Source of the DNA: Candidatus Gastranaerophilales bacterium
Lineage (GTDB): Bacteria > Cyanobacteriota > Vampirovibrionia > Gastranaerophilales > Gastranaerophilaceae
Reading direction: 5' to 3'
DNA length: 23,886 nt
Assembly: GCA_944323495.1 (NCBI GenBank)
Contig: CALUSZ010000188.1
Location: 1 to 23,886, forward strand
Shown: in pieces, positions 1 to 8,556 of the stretch
Layout of the letters: the number at the start of each line of letters is the position of its first letter
How positions within the stretch are numbered: position 1 is the stretch's first letter
The notes under the pieces: model-generated
Told to the model about the DNA's origin: nothing
Seen by the model: the letters and a program-made list of their open reading frames with translations, nothing else
Databases searched by the model: none
Position numbers and translations under genes: made by a program

Positions 1-1013
1 ATTTAAAACAATATTTAGAAAAGCATAATTTTTCAAAACAGTTGAAAAACCTGAAGAAAAAATTACAAAATAAAACTGTTATAATTTATGGTACCGGAAA
101 ATTATTCCAAACAATAATAGAAAATTACGATTTAACCGGGCTGAATATTATTGGCGTTACTGATAAAAAGTACATTATTGAGGATCAAGGAAAATTTGAT
201 TTTGGATATAAAATAATTCCATATAGTAATTTATACAATCAAAAAGCTGATTACATATTATTGGCAGTAAAAGAATACTGTTCTGTACAAACCTATTGCA
301 AACAATACTTCGATTCTAATAAAATAATTCCACTTGTCAAACATAGTATATTCTCAATATTATCAAAGGGGATTAAACAAACAATATGCAAGAAAAATAA
401 TACAATAGTGTTAATAAAAAGAAACGGTAAAAAAATCTATAATCCAAAGATTAAAAATTTAACAGTAAGTTTTAGAGGTTGTAATAACTATATTGAAATT
501 CATGAACCCTTTATAATTTATGTAAAAATGAAAATATCTTGTTCCGGTAATAGTTCAATAAAAATAGAGGCTAACAACAAATATTCGGAGTGTAATATCT
601 ACATTGGAAACCATACTACTTTGGAAATAGGAAAAAATACTACTATAGGAGGGGCTGAATTCGTATTATATTCAGGTCAAGGGACCAAAATTACAGTTGG
701 TGATGATTGTATGATAAGCACTAATGTCCAAATCAGAACTTCCGATGGACATTCTTTGTATGATACAAATAGTAGAAAATTAATTAATCCTAATACTGAT
801 ATTATAATTAATAATCATGTATGGATAGGTACTAGAAGCTTGCTTCTTAAGGGAACAGTATTACCCCCTAATTCCGTGGTAGGAGCAATGTCACTTGTTA
901 ACAAAACTTTTGAAGAACCAAATAGTTTAATAGCGGGTATACCGGCTAAAATTATTAAAAGAAACATTAATTGGTCACGTCAATATCCTCCTGAAACTTG
1001 TAGTATTAGTTAA
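1..1013 (+). CDS. Rossmann-like module fused to a left-handed beta-helix (hexapeptide) acyltransferase, 5' partial
   Basis: The reading frame is open from the first base. Codons from position 3 read LKQYLEKHNF and match codons 4 onward of the next gene, so the true ATG lies just outside the window, probably 2-3 codons upstream. The TTG at 42 is therefore an internal Leu codon. About the first 105 visible residues form a Rossmann-like module (VIIYGTGKLFQT, then GLNIIGVTDKK). From about residue 165 there are imperfect hexapeptide repeats (IGNHTTLEIGKNTTIG, VWIGTRSLLLKG) and a candidate catalytic His in SDGHSLYD (visible residue 250), as in the LacA/Maa/CysE acyltransferase superfamily. The tail IAGIPAKIIK is typical of that superfamily. 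It probably O- or N-acylates a sugar in surface glycan synthesis; the substrate cannot be told. The next gene follows after 13 nt in the same direction, so the two are likely cotranscribed. Confidence 0.85.
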   Translation, partial: LKQYLEKHNFSKQLKNLKKKLQNKTVIIYGTGKLFQTIIENYDLTGLNIIGVTDKKYIIEDQGKFDFGYKIIPYSNLYNQKADYILLAVKEYCSVQTYCKQYFDSNKIIPLVKHSIFSILSKGIKQTICKKNNTIVLIKRNGKKIYNPKIKNLTVSFRGCNNYIEIHEPFIIYVKMKISCSGNSSIKIEANNKYSECNIYIGNHTTLEIGKNTTIGGAEFVLYSGQGTKITVGDDCMISTNVQIRTSDGHSLYDTNSRKLINPNTDIIINNHVWIGTRSLLLKGTVLPPNSVVGAMSLVNKTFEEPNSLIAGIPAKIIKRNINWSRQYPPETCSIS

Positions 1014-1026
1014 ATGAAAGGTCAAT

Positions 1027-2142
1027 ATGAATAACTTAAAACAATATTTAGAAAAACACAATTTTCCAAAACAGTTGAAAAAACTGAAGAAAAAACTAAA
1101 AGATAAAACCGTTATAATTTACGGCACCGGAAAATTATTCCAAACAATAGTAGAAAATTACGATTTATCAGGGCTGAATATTATTGCAGTTACGGATAAA
1201 AAATATGATTTTGAAACCGAAGTTAAAGAAGAATTCGGCTATCCGGCAATTCCTGTCGAGTATTTGAGATCATATTATGCGGATTATGTTCTTGTTGCAA
1301 CTCAAAATTATTATCCAATTATGGAATCCCTGTTAAATAATTATTATAGTCACAAATATTTACCACTTGTAGAAACTTTTACATTCTTCCATGTTCTGAG
1401 AGATTGTAAAAGAATGCAAAAACATATTACTTTTATGGGACATACATTTGTACTGCCGTTTTCTGTTCAAGATAAATTACTTGCATATACCGAGTTATCT
1501 TTACAAAATAAATTACAACAAAAATTATATGATATTGCAAGAGAATCTTCTGCCAGATATATTATCAATAACATGATTACAGCACCATCTTTTGACAGTT
1601 CATATGATTTATTGAGCTATGCTCTGAAACAAGTCAAAAATGAAGGTTTCTATATGGAATTTGGAGTATTTAAAGGAAGATCTATTAACCATATTGCAAA
1701 AAGTGTTCCAAATAAAACAATTTATGGTTTTGACAGTTTTGAAGGGCTTCCGGAAGCTTGGGATTCTTCTCATCTAAAATCACATTTTAAGATGAACAGA
1801 CTTCCTGAAGTCAGAGAAAATGTTAAACTCATTAAAGGATTTTTCGATCAATCATTGCCTAAATTTATGAGTGAAAACGGGGAGTTTAAATCTGCATTTA
1901 TACATTGCGATAGTGATTTATACTCGTCAGCTAAAACCATGTTTGATAATTTGAAGAATACAATCCAATCTGGAACTGTTATCGTATTTGATGAGTACTT
2001 TAACTACCCTAATTGGGAAAATGGCGAATATAAAGCTTTTCAGGAATTTATTAAAGAAAACAACTTAAAATATAAATACTTAGGTTATGTAGATAAAGAT
2101 ATTATTTCATATTCATCACAGGTAGCTGTACAGATTATATAA
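1027..2142 (+). CDS. Rossmann-like module fused to a TylF/MycF-type O-methyltransferase
   Basis: 371 aa. The ATG is preceded by GAAAGG at 1016-1021, spaced 5 nt. Residues 1-60 are nearly the same as the start of the previous protein, and the Rossmann-like module runs to about residue 130. The C-terminal 200 residues resemble the TylF/MycF family (macrocin O-methyltransferase-like, SAM- and metal-dependent): MEFGVFKGRS at 210 is the SAM motif, IHCDSDLYSS (D295, D297) matches the family's acidic metal-site region, and VFDEYFNYPNW starts near 320. In bacterial glycan clusters such proteins methylate sugars. The role of the N-terminal module is unknown; similar domains occur in front of FkbM-like methyltransferases and glycan enzymes. 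It probably forms an operon with the upstream acyltransferase. Its stop lies 4 nt from the stop of the convergent gene. Confidence 0.88.
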   Translation: MNNLKQYLEKHNFPKQLKKLKKKLKDKTVIIYGTGKLFQTIVENYDLSGLNIIAVTDKKYDFETEVKEEFGYPAIPVEYLRSYYADYVLVATQNYYPIMESLLNNYYSHKYLPLVETFTFFHVLRDCKRMQKHITFMGHTFVLPFSVQDKLLAYTELSLQNKLQQKLYDIARESSARYIINNMITAPSFDSSYDLLSYALKQVKNEGFYMEFGVFKGRSINHIAKSVPNKTIYGFDSFEGLPEAWDSSHLKSHFKMNRLPEVRENVKLIKGFFDQSLPKFMSENGEFKSAFIHCDSDLYSSAKTMFDNLKNTIQSGTVIVFDEYFNYPNWENGEYKAFQEFIKENNLKYKYLGYVDKDIISYSSQVAVQII

Positions 2143-2146
2143 TCTG
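2131..2146. other. Perfect 16-nt palindrome between two convergent stop codons
   Basis: CAGATTATATAATCTG at 2131-2146 equals its own reverse complement. It is flanked by GGTAG (2121-2125) and CTACC (2147-2151), which can also pair. It covers the TAA of the rightward gene and ends where the TAG of the leftward gene begins. There is no clear T-tract, so a role as bidirectional terminator is only a possibility. Confidence 0.5.
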
Positions 2147-3160
2147 CTACCAGTTTAATTCTTCAATATTCCCTTCAAATGGGGTATCAGCATACGTGCG
2201 CGAAAATTCCAAATCTCTTGGAAAGTATTTTCTAAGTTTTTTGATATCACCGGCATCATATACGATTGCGTCTAAATTAACTTTTTTGCTTTTTTTAACA
2301 ATAACGCTTATATCATAATTTATACTTTTAACGGACGCATTAGAGCAATCGAATCCGGCAAGAATCAGATTATATAATAAAATCCCTGCATTCCACAATG
2401 TAACGTGCCCGCCTACAATCTGGGATTTTAAAGGAGGAACTGTTATTGCTAAAACTCCGTCATCATTTAATAAGTCATATATCTTTTTAAGAAAAGTATT
2501 GACATTCAATTGATGTTCCAGCACATGAGAACACCATATGCAATCAAATTTTTGATTAAAATTATAAGTATTAAAATCTGCGATAATTGTTTTTAAAGAC
2601 TTATGATTATTATTTTCAAAATATACTGATTTACCGTAATCAATAGCTGTTACAATCTTACCCGCATTAAGAAAACTATCGGCAAAGTAGCCGTCACCAC
2701 AGCCAAGATCAAGAACTGTTGTAAACTTATAATCTTTTAACAATTTTTCAAGCGCGCAACTTCCTTCTATATACTCTTTTTTTCTCATAAGCAAAGTCGG
2801 AACAATAAGCGGCAAAACAGGTTTATCTTCATTTGGCGTATTAGTTAATAATTGGTACTCTAAATAATCATATACCACGAAATTTCTATACAAAGATACT
2901 AAAATTACATCAAAATCAAACTCTTTTAACTCCTCAGGTGTGAGAGCCTTATACCCAGATGGATTTGTATCTTTTGATAGTTCAAATTTTTTATCACAAA
3001 TCCCTACAATATTCAAACCCGATAAATCAAAATGTTTTTGCAGTGTTTGAAAGAATTCACCGGCACCATATAATACAACTTTTTTATCTTTGTACCTAGT
3101 AACTAATTTATCTATCTGTTCTTGTGCATTTAGTTCATTAAGATATTCTAAAATGTCCAA
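2147..3160 (-). CDS. Rossmann-like module fused to a class I (type 11) SAM methyltransferase
   Basis: 337 aa. The start codon is TTG at 3160, supported by a good Shine-Dalgarno (AGGAG at 3171-3167, spacing about 6 nt) and by an N-terminus (MDILEYLNEL) that parallels the neighbouring paralogous modules. Residues 25-110 are the same kind of module as in the two rightward genes (VVLYGAGEFFQT, then DLSGLNIVGICDKK) but much more diverged. Residues about 140-260 are a class I methyltransferase: motif I VLDLGCGDG (D151), a motif II-like acidic region, CSHVLEH near 212 and LLNDDGVLAITVPP. The substrate is unknown; the context suggests glycan or lipid modification. It lies 17 nt downstream of the AsmA-like gene and is probably cotranscribed with it. 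Confidence 0.87.
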   Translation of the reverse strand: MDILEYLNELNAQEQIDKLVTRYKDKKVVLYGAGEFFQTLQKHFDLSGLNIVGICDKKFELSKDTNPSGYKALTPEELKEFDFDVILVSLYRNFVVYDYLEYQLLTNTPNEDKPVLPLIVPTLLMRKKEYIEGSCALEKLLKDYKFTTVLDLGCGDGYFADSFLNAGKIVTAIDYGKSVYFENNNHKSLKTIIADFNTYNFNQKFDCIWCSHVLEHQLNVNTFLKKIYDLLNDDGVLAITVPPLKSQIVGGHVTLWNAGILLYNLILAGFDCSNASVKSINYDISVIVKKSKKVNLDAIVYDAGDIKKLRKYFPRDLEFSRTYADTPFEGNIEELNW

Positions 3161-3177
3161 AAATCTCTCCTATATTT

Positions 3178-5961
3178 TTATTTAATCCTCTTCAAAGACG
3201 ACAGGAAGTTAAAGTTAATAACATCGCCTTCGACTGTTGTTAAGAATACCTGTGCTTCTTTTTCGCCGACTTTGAGTTCCGGTATTTGCGAAAGCTCTGA
3301 GGCATAATAGTTTGCATCGTTGCGTCCGCTGTTGGAGATTCTGCTTGCAAGGCTGTTTAATGAAATCTTTCTTAAGAAACCGGCAAAGCCAGTATCTTTA
3401 TCGGAGAATTTTGTATAAATCCTTAAAGACGCATCATTTGTCATCAAATCGTATCTTCCGACAATATATGTCGCAAGTTCGTTTGCGGAAGATTTTATCT
3501 TCATCGGCATTATAACATTATCTTTGAGTTTAAGCTCACCCGCGATTACATCAAAACTGCCGTCCGGTATGCTTACCAAGTCGCCAAGAGTTGCGGGGCT
3601 TATCATTGCAAGCGGATTTCTGAAGAGTGACGCTGCTTTCAAGATGTATTCTACATACCCAACCTTTTCTATTGAACCATTCTGGATATCAAACAGGATT
3701 TGGCCGTTGAGTTTCATGCTCTCGTCTGTATTAATTTCGATTAAGCCTCTTGCCTTACCCGTAATCTCTCTTGGGAGTCCTAATACAGCGCCTGCCATGA
3801 TATCAGAGTTAACATCTTTTATTCCTAATCTTAAATAATACTGTTTCTTTATCAAATCGGCCTTGACCTTTAGAGTAGAAATACCTTCTGCAATATCAAA
3901 CTTGTTAGACTGAACCTGCAAGAGCCCGTTTTTATCAAGCGTCAAATTAGCGTGAAGATTTCCAAAATTAACCTGTTTATATTTACCCTTATTAAGGTGA
4001 AGCATACATTTTTCAACTATAATCAGACCTTTTGTGAATGTAGCTGCGTTATCATCACCAAGAGTCTCTTCTGAAATCTCTCCGGTTTGGTTATCAGACT
4101 CCAATGCCTGCTTTGGCGGCTCTGTTGTATGAGTATTAGACACATTTGCCGCAAGCATTTTCTCTAAATCAACATTATCAACGGTTAAGTTAACGCTCTT
4201 AACTACAATCGGGAGTCTTAAGTCGTTTACGATATAACCGTTAAAATCGTATTTTGTCCGCTTAAATCTGCCTTCTGCAATAGCTCCGAGTTTATCGCCT
4301 TTTGCACCTATTTTTGCAGATTTTATAAACAATCTTTGAGCCGGAATAAATACCTTATCAAACGAGATTACGCCGTCCATTTTCGGGAACTCGCCATGAT
4401 TATCAATACTTATTTCGCCGGAGATTGTACCTTTTCTGAATATCTTCTGGCAAGCGAGGAAATTCAGGAATTCACTCGGAAGCGGCCTTGGAATATTAAG
4501 GCTCAAATCAAGAAGCTTCATATTATCAGCCATATCCAAATCCCCTTTGATTGCAAGGACAGGAGTCATGTCTTTTTGAAGCTTATCTGTTATATAATAA
4601 TCAATCGTATTAATCTTTAATAAGTTTTTGACAATACTCATATCAAGCTTGAACAGGGTTTTATATTTTTCAAGCACCATTGACTGTTCTCCGAGCTTAA
4701 ACCCTTCGCCTTCATTAAGCAGAAAATACCATACAATATCTAAAGACCCGTTTTTGGAAGTCAAAGTCAGTCTTGAACCCGCATCACCAACCAGCCCGAT
4801 TGGAGCACCAAGAAGTTTTGAAACATAATTTTCAAAGAAATCATCATTAACAAAAATGTCAGAGACGACCTTAGTATCACACGTTTTCCAGTAATCCTTA
4901 ACCGTGCCGTCCATTTTAATACTATTTGCAAGCTTGTTATTATAATATCCTTTAAAATCTTTTAGAGTAACGTCTTTATTGCCAATCTCAACAATACCCT
5001 GCGTAATTTTTACAGGAAGATTCAACAAATCCTTAATCTTGAATTCGGATTCGTTAACGTTAACATCGCCTCTGATATTGTTCTTGGTTAAGTTGAGATT
5101 AAAATCAACACTGCCTTTAACATCAACAACCGGCGCGAGCAATTCTTTTCCGTTCGGAAGAATTATATTAGAGGTTAGAATATTATAAATATCTCTTGCG
5201 CTAAAGTTTTTAGATGAAATATTTAATTCGGCGCCGTGTTTTCTTGACGCAAACGCATCAATCACAACTGTCGACTTATCAACAACAATCGGGAACTTAT
5301 CAATATGGAGTTCGCCTCCGCCCATATAAATACAGTTTTTATCATCAGCAGCAACTACAATTTTGTCATTGCCCTTTTTCATCTCAAAGTTGAAATTAAA
5401 ATGCAAATATTTTTTTGCCTTAGTCCTGTCTAAAACAAGGTCTCTGGCATCAAACATAATCCCGATATCAGGATTGTCGTATGTTATCAAACATTTTTTT
5501 ACACCCAAAAGCGCCGAAAAAATATCAATATTAAATTCGGCAGGCTTCTGCTCTTTCTTTTCTTCTTTTTGTGCAGGGAAAAGCGCGATTAAATCTGCCG
5601 TATCAATATAAATATTATCGGCAAGCATTCTTTTTATAATAAGTTTTTTTGCAAAAATTTCGCTTAAAGAAAATTCCGTATCAAGATTAGTAAGATTCAA
5701 TATTTCCTGATTATCTTTTTTGATAGCGATTTTCCCGAGCGTAAATGCAATATCAGGATTTAATCCAGTTTTAAGCTTCGGATTTTCAATTACTAAATCC
5801 GCCTTCAGCGCATCTTTTGCTAATTTTTCAACCTTACTTATAACCCAATCATTAGAAACAATTTTCGGAATAACAGTTGTGTATAATCCGACAGCAGCCC
5901 CTGCCAGAACAACAACGGAAATTCCGCCTCCGATTAATATTTTCTTCACCCGACTCTTCAT
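3178..5961 (-). CDS. AsmA-like (YhdP/TamB-type) envelope protein
   Basis: 927 aa. There is an N-terminal signal anchor (basic MKSRVKK, then a hydrophobic stretch at residues 8-30) followed by a long beta-rich domain with no further membrane segments. The pattern of short amphipathic strands and the C-terminal region (IPDGSFDVIAGELKLKDN, ATYIVGRYDLMTNDASLRI) is that of AsmA-family proteins, which are inner-membrane anchored and are thought to bridge the periplasm and move or organise lipids for the outer membrane. About residues 610-640 are a low-complexity Thr/Glu/Asn linker. It implies a diderm envelope. No Shine-Dalgarno precedes the ATG; an extended -10 lies only 6 nt upstream. The methyltransferase follows after 17 nt. 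The exact AsmA subfamily is uncertain. Confidence 0.85.
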   Translation of the reverse strand: MKSRVKKILIGGGISVVVLAGAAVGLYTTVIPKIVSNDWVISKVEKLAKDALKADLVIENPKLKTGLNPDIAFTLGKIAIKKDNQEILNLTNLDTEFSLSEIFAKKLIIKRMLADNIYIDTADLIALFPAQKEEKKEQKPAEFNIDIFSALLGVKKCLITYDNPDIGIMFDARDLVLDRTKAKKYLHFNFNFEMKKGNDKIVVAADDKNCIYMGGGELHIDKFPIVVDKSTVVIDAFASRKHGAELNISSKNFSARDIYNILTSNIILPNGKELLAPVVDVKGSVDFNLNLTKNNIRGDVNVNESEFKIKDLLNLPVKITQGIVEIGNKDVTLKDFKGYYNNKLANSIKMDGTVKDYWKTCDTKVVSDIFVNDDFFENYVSKLLGAPIGLVGDAGSRLTLTSKNGSLDIVWYFLLNEGEGFKLGEQSMVLEKYKTLFKLDMSIVKNLLKINTIDYYITDKLQKDMTPVLAIKGDLDMADNMKLLDLSLNIPRPLPSEFLNFLACQKIFRKGTISGEISIDNHGEFPKMDGVISFDKVFIPAQRLFIKSAKIGAKGDKLGAIAEGRFKRTKYDFNGYIVNDLRLPIVVKSVNLTVDNVDLEKMLAANVSNTHTTEPPKQALESDNQTGEISEETLGDDNAATFTKGLIIVEKCMLHLNKGKYKQVNFGNLHANLTLDKNGLLQVQSNKFDIAEGISTLKVKADLIKKQYYLRLGIKDVNSDIMAGAVLGLPREITGKARGLIEINTDESMKLNGQILFDIQNGSIEKVGYVEYILKAASLFRNPLAMISPATLGDLVSIPDGSFDVIAGELKLKDNVIMPMKIKSSANELATYIVGRYDLMTNDASLRIYTKFSDKDTGFAGFLRKISLNSLASRISNSGRNDANYYASELSQIPELKVGEKEAQVFLTTVEGDVINFNFLSSLKRIK

Positions 5962-5967
5962 AAGATG

Positions 5968-5998
5968 ATTATAGCATAAAACTAAAAATCACTGTTAA
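5968..5998 (-). promoter_or_regulatory. Extended -10 promoter of the AsmA-like gene, possibly leaderless
   Basis: Reading leftward: TTAACA (5998-5993), a 19-nt spacer, then TGC-TATAAT with a perfect -10 hexamer at 5973-5968. Only 6 nt separate this -10 from the ATG at 5961, so transcription would start at or next to the A of the ATG. No AGGAG-like sequence is present. Confidence 0.6.
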
Positions 5999-6001
5999 AA
6001 A

Positions 6002-6091
6002 TTAATCTTCAAAATCCAATAAATCTTTGGGAGGTAATTTTAAAACATCAGCTATAATTTTTATTTTAGACAAAGTTATATCCGTTTTAGC
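6002..6091 (-). pseudogene. C-terminal remnant of an XRE-family HTH regulator
   Basis: On the minus strand, 29 open codons (6091 down to a TAA at 6002) encode a peptide containing TLSKIKIIADVLKLPP and ending LLDFED. This closely resembles the last helices of XRE/HipB-type helix-turn-helix domains, where a 'tl.kIa..L.v....ll' pattern follows the recognition helix. An in-frame TAA lies immediately upstream at 6094-6092, and the N-terminal half (helices 1-3) is missing. The break falls 7-8 nt from a GC-rich palindrome. It is best read as a fossil of a small regulator, based on motif resemblance only. Confidence 0.5.
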
Positions 6092-6098
6092 TTAGCTT

Positions 6099-6127
6099 AG
6101 TAGGTTGGGGTAGCCCCCCGACCTACT
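6099..6127. repeat. GC-rich palindrome (REP-like hairpin)
   Basis: AGTAGGTTGGGG (6099-6110) pairs with CCCCGACCTACT (6116-6127), with one G-T wobble and a 5-nt loop. TTAGC direct repeats lie beside it (6087-6100). Neither side has a T-tract, so it does not look like a standard terminator. The arm sequence resembles the GTAGG(T)..GGG palindromes scattered through many bacterial genomes (REP/MITE type). Copy number cannot be judged from one window. Confidence 0.55.
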
Positions 6128-6168
6128 TCTTCGCGCAAACGCGGTATGTTTTCCTCACCATTCACGAA

Positions 6169-8556
6169 CTATATAAACAAATTAGAACCAGCCAGAGAGC
6201 TTTCCTGAATATATTTAGCAACCCCGCCAATTTCCACTCCGTCAAGCAGCTCTTCCGGTTTTATTCCCATAACGTCCATTGACATATTGCAGGCAATAAA
6301 TTTTACTCCCGATTTTTGAGCCTCATAAATAAGCTCTCTTAAAGTTGACACATTTTTCTTTTTCATAACCCATTTCATCATCAATGAGCCGGCTCCTGCC
6401 ATGTTCATTTTAGAAAGCGTTAATTTATCCGCACCTTTTGGCATCATAAGAGAAAACATGGTATCTATAAGACCTTTTTTCGCCTTGCCGTCCGGTTTTC
6501 TTATTATATTAAGCCCCCAGAATGTGAAAAAGAGCGTAACATCTTTACCTGCAGCCCTTGCTCCGTTTGCAATTATCATAGCAGCAAGAGCTTTGTCTAA
6601 ATCATTAGAAAAAACCACTATTGTCTGTGCTGATTTTGTTTCTTTTTCCTGAACTTTTCCTCCGCCCTTTTGAATAACGGCTTTTATGGTTTTATTATTT
6701 GAAGAAAGTTCCAGAAGCGTATTTCCGGTATTTTCGCACCACGCGGAAATATCTGATTTAAACCCTCTATCAGTTACGAGAACCTCAAGCAGTTCTCCCT
6801 CATTAATATCAGCAATCCCTTCTGCAACCTTCATTATAGGCCCCGGGCACTGCAAGCCGGAAGCGTCTATTTTGCGGGTGTTAGAATGCGCAATATTTCC
6901 TGCCGCAACTTTTTCTCTTTTCTCGACTTTGCCTTCTCTATCTTTTACAATTTCTTTATACAAAGCAATTCCGCCCATTAGCGAATAAACATTATTGAAC
7001 TCATACTGTTCAAGAATTCTTGCTGCAATATAGCTTGTATGCCCTGTATTACAGAACAAAATAACCTTCTTATCTTTAGGGATTTCATCAAGCCTTCCCC
7101 TTATTTCGCTTATCGGAATATTAACAGCTCCCTTAATAGTATTGATTTCAAAAACCTCTTTAGGCCGAACATCAATCAGATAACCGTCTTGAATATCTTC
7201 AAAAAATGCAGGTTTAAGCAGTCCTTTTAAAATATTATCCGAGCACATTCCAAGAATATTAACCGGATCTTTAGCGGAAGAATAAGGCGGAGCATAGCAT
7301 AATTCGCTGTCCAAAAGCTCTTGAATCCCGCCCCCGTTTCTCATAACAGATGATATAACATCAATCCTTTTTTCAACCCCGTCCTCGCCGACTGCCTGCG
7401 CGCCGAGGATTTTCCCTTCCGGAGTATAGAGGAGTTTGAACATAATCTGAATAGATTCAGGATAATATCCCGCATGGTCGCGCCCGAAAATAATTGTTTT
7501 CCAATAATTAATCCCTTTTGCTTTAAGCTGTTTTTCGTTGTTTCCGACAGCAGCCGCAGTAAGGTCAAATATTTTTAGAACAGAAGAACCCTGCGAATTT
7601 TTGTAAGTATTTTTTACTCCGTTCCTTGAGACAATATTATCCGCAATAATTCTTCCCTGTCTGTTGGCCGGCCCTGCAAGAGGAATAAGCGTATTCCCGC
7701 CCGTTACAAAATCCTTAACCATAACCCCGTCACCGCCTGCATAAATATCCGGCTGAGAAGTTTCCATATATTCATTAACAACGATTCCGCGCTCAACTTC
7801 AAGCCCGATGGATTTTGCAAGCGAAAGCTCCGGTCTTACGCCGATTGCCATTATAACAATATCAAACTCAACTTCTCTTGAAGAATTTAGAATAATCTTA
7901 TTCCCACTAAACTCCTTAACCGCATCGGATAAAATAAGCTCTACGCCTTTTTCTCTCATCTCATTTTGTACAAAAGCCGCTGCCTCATAATCAACCGGTG
8001 CAAGGATTTGATTCTGTGCCTCGATTAAAGTCGTATCAAGCCCCATCTCGGCAAAGTTTTCAGCCATCTCAATTCCGATAAAACCTCCGCCTATTACGGC
8101 AGCTTTTTTCACATTATTATTTTTTATGTAATCCTTAATTCTATCCGCATCAAAAAGAGTTCTAACAGTGAAAACTTTTTCCTCAGGCATACCGGCAAAA
8201 TCAGGTACAATCGGATTAGCGCCCTGTGCAAGAACAAGCTTGTCATACGAAAGTGTCTCACCGCTCTTTAAAGTTACGCTCTTAGCCTCTTTATCAATTA
8301 ATACGACTTCGCTATTCAAACGCACATCAATATTAAACCAGCTTTTGAATTTTTGCGGCGAAGATACAAGCATCTGGTCTCTGTCGCTGATTACACCCGA
8401 GGTATAATACGGAAGCCCGCAATTGGCTATAGAAATCTCGTTAGTTTTTTCTAAGATAATGATTTCCGCTCTCTCGTCAAGCCTTCTGATTCTTGCAGCT
8501 GCGCTTGCTCCGCAAGCGCCCCCGCCTATAATAATTACTCTCATTAACCCTCTCAT
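6169..8556 (-). CDS. CoA-disulfide reductase-like flavoprotein fused to rhodanese, TusA and DsrE2 domains
   Basis: 795 aa, four modules. (1) Residues 5-450: FAD/NAD(P)H pyridine nucleotide-disulfide oxidoreductase of the CoADR/Npsr type, with VIIIGGGACGASAA, the single redox Cys in ANCGLPYY (C46) and a NAD site GGGFIGIEMAE near 157. (2) Residues about 455-545: rhodanese, LIDVRP near 460 and the active loop CNTGHTS with C502. (3) Residues about 563-635: TusA, with the CPGP sulfur-carrier motif at C570. (4) Residues about 643-795: DsrE2-like, with Cys756 in ACNMSMDVMG. The family reduces persulfides or polysulfides and passes sulfur between Cys residues; a cytoplasmic persulfide reductase and sulfur relay is the likely role. 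The first ATG is 6 nt after the gyrB stop with GGGG 3 nt upstream. A second in-frame ATG at 8544 would place the redox Cys at residue 42 and is equally possible. Confidence 0.93.
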   Translation of the reverse strand: MRGLMRVIIIGGGACGASAAARIRRLDERAEIIILEKTNEISIANCGLPYYTSGVISDRDQMLVSSPQKFKSWFNIDVRLNSEVVLIDKEAKSVTLKSGETLSYDKLVLAQGANPIVPDFAGMPEEKVFTVRTLFDADRIKDYIKNNNVKKAAVIGGGFIGIEMAENFAEMGLDTTLIEAQNQILAPVDYEAAAFVQNEMREKGVELILSDAVKEFSGNKIILNSSREVEFDIVIMAIGVRPELSLAKSIGLEVERGIVVNEYMETSQPDIYAGGDGVMVKDFVTGGNTLIPLAGPANRQGRIIADNIVSRNGVKNTYKNSQGSSVLKIFDLTAAAVGNNEKQLKAKGINYWKTIIFGRDHAGYYPESIQIMFKLLYTPEGKILGAQAVGEDGVEKRIDVISSVMRNGGGIQELLDSELCYAPPYSSAKDPVNILGMCSDNILKGLLKPAFFEDIQDGYLIDVRPKEVFEINTIKGAVNIPISEIRGRLDEIPKDKKVILFCNTGHTSYIAARILEQYEFNNVYSLMGGIALYKEIVKDREGKVEKREKVAAGNIAHSNTRKIDASGLQCPGPIMKVAEGIADINEGELLEVLVTDRGFKSDISAWCENTGNTLLELSSNNKTIKAVIQKGGGKVQEKETKSAQTIVVFSNDLDKALAAMIIANGARAAGKDVTLFFTFWGLNIIRKPDGKAKKGLIDTMFSLMMPKGADKLTLSKMNMAGAGSLMMKWVMKKKNVSTLRELIYEAQKSGVKFIACNMSMDVMGIKPEELLDGVEIGGVAKYIQESSLAGSNLFI

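Noticed and set aside
3312..5968. Several 66-104 codon plus-strand ORFs opposite the AsmA-like gene
   Set aside because: They are antisense shadows of a long well-supported gene, have no ribosome-binding sites and encode no recognisable motifs.
6099..6127. Rho-independent terminator of the gyrB operon
   Set aside because: The hairpin is strong but neither strand has a T-tract after it; a REP-like palindrome fits better.
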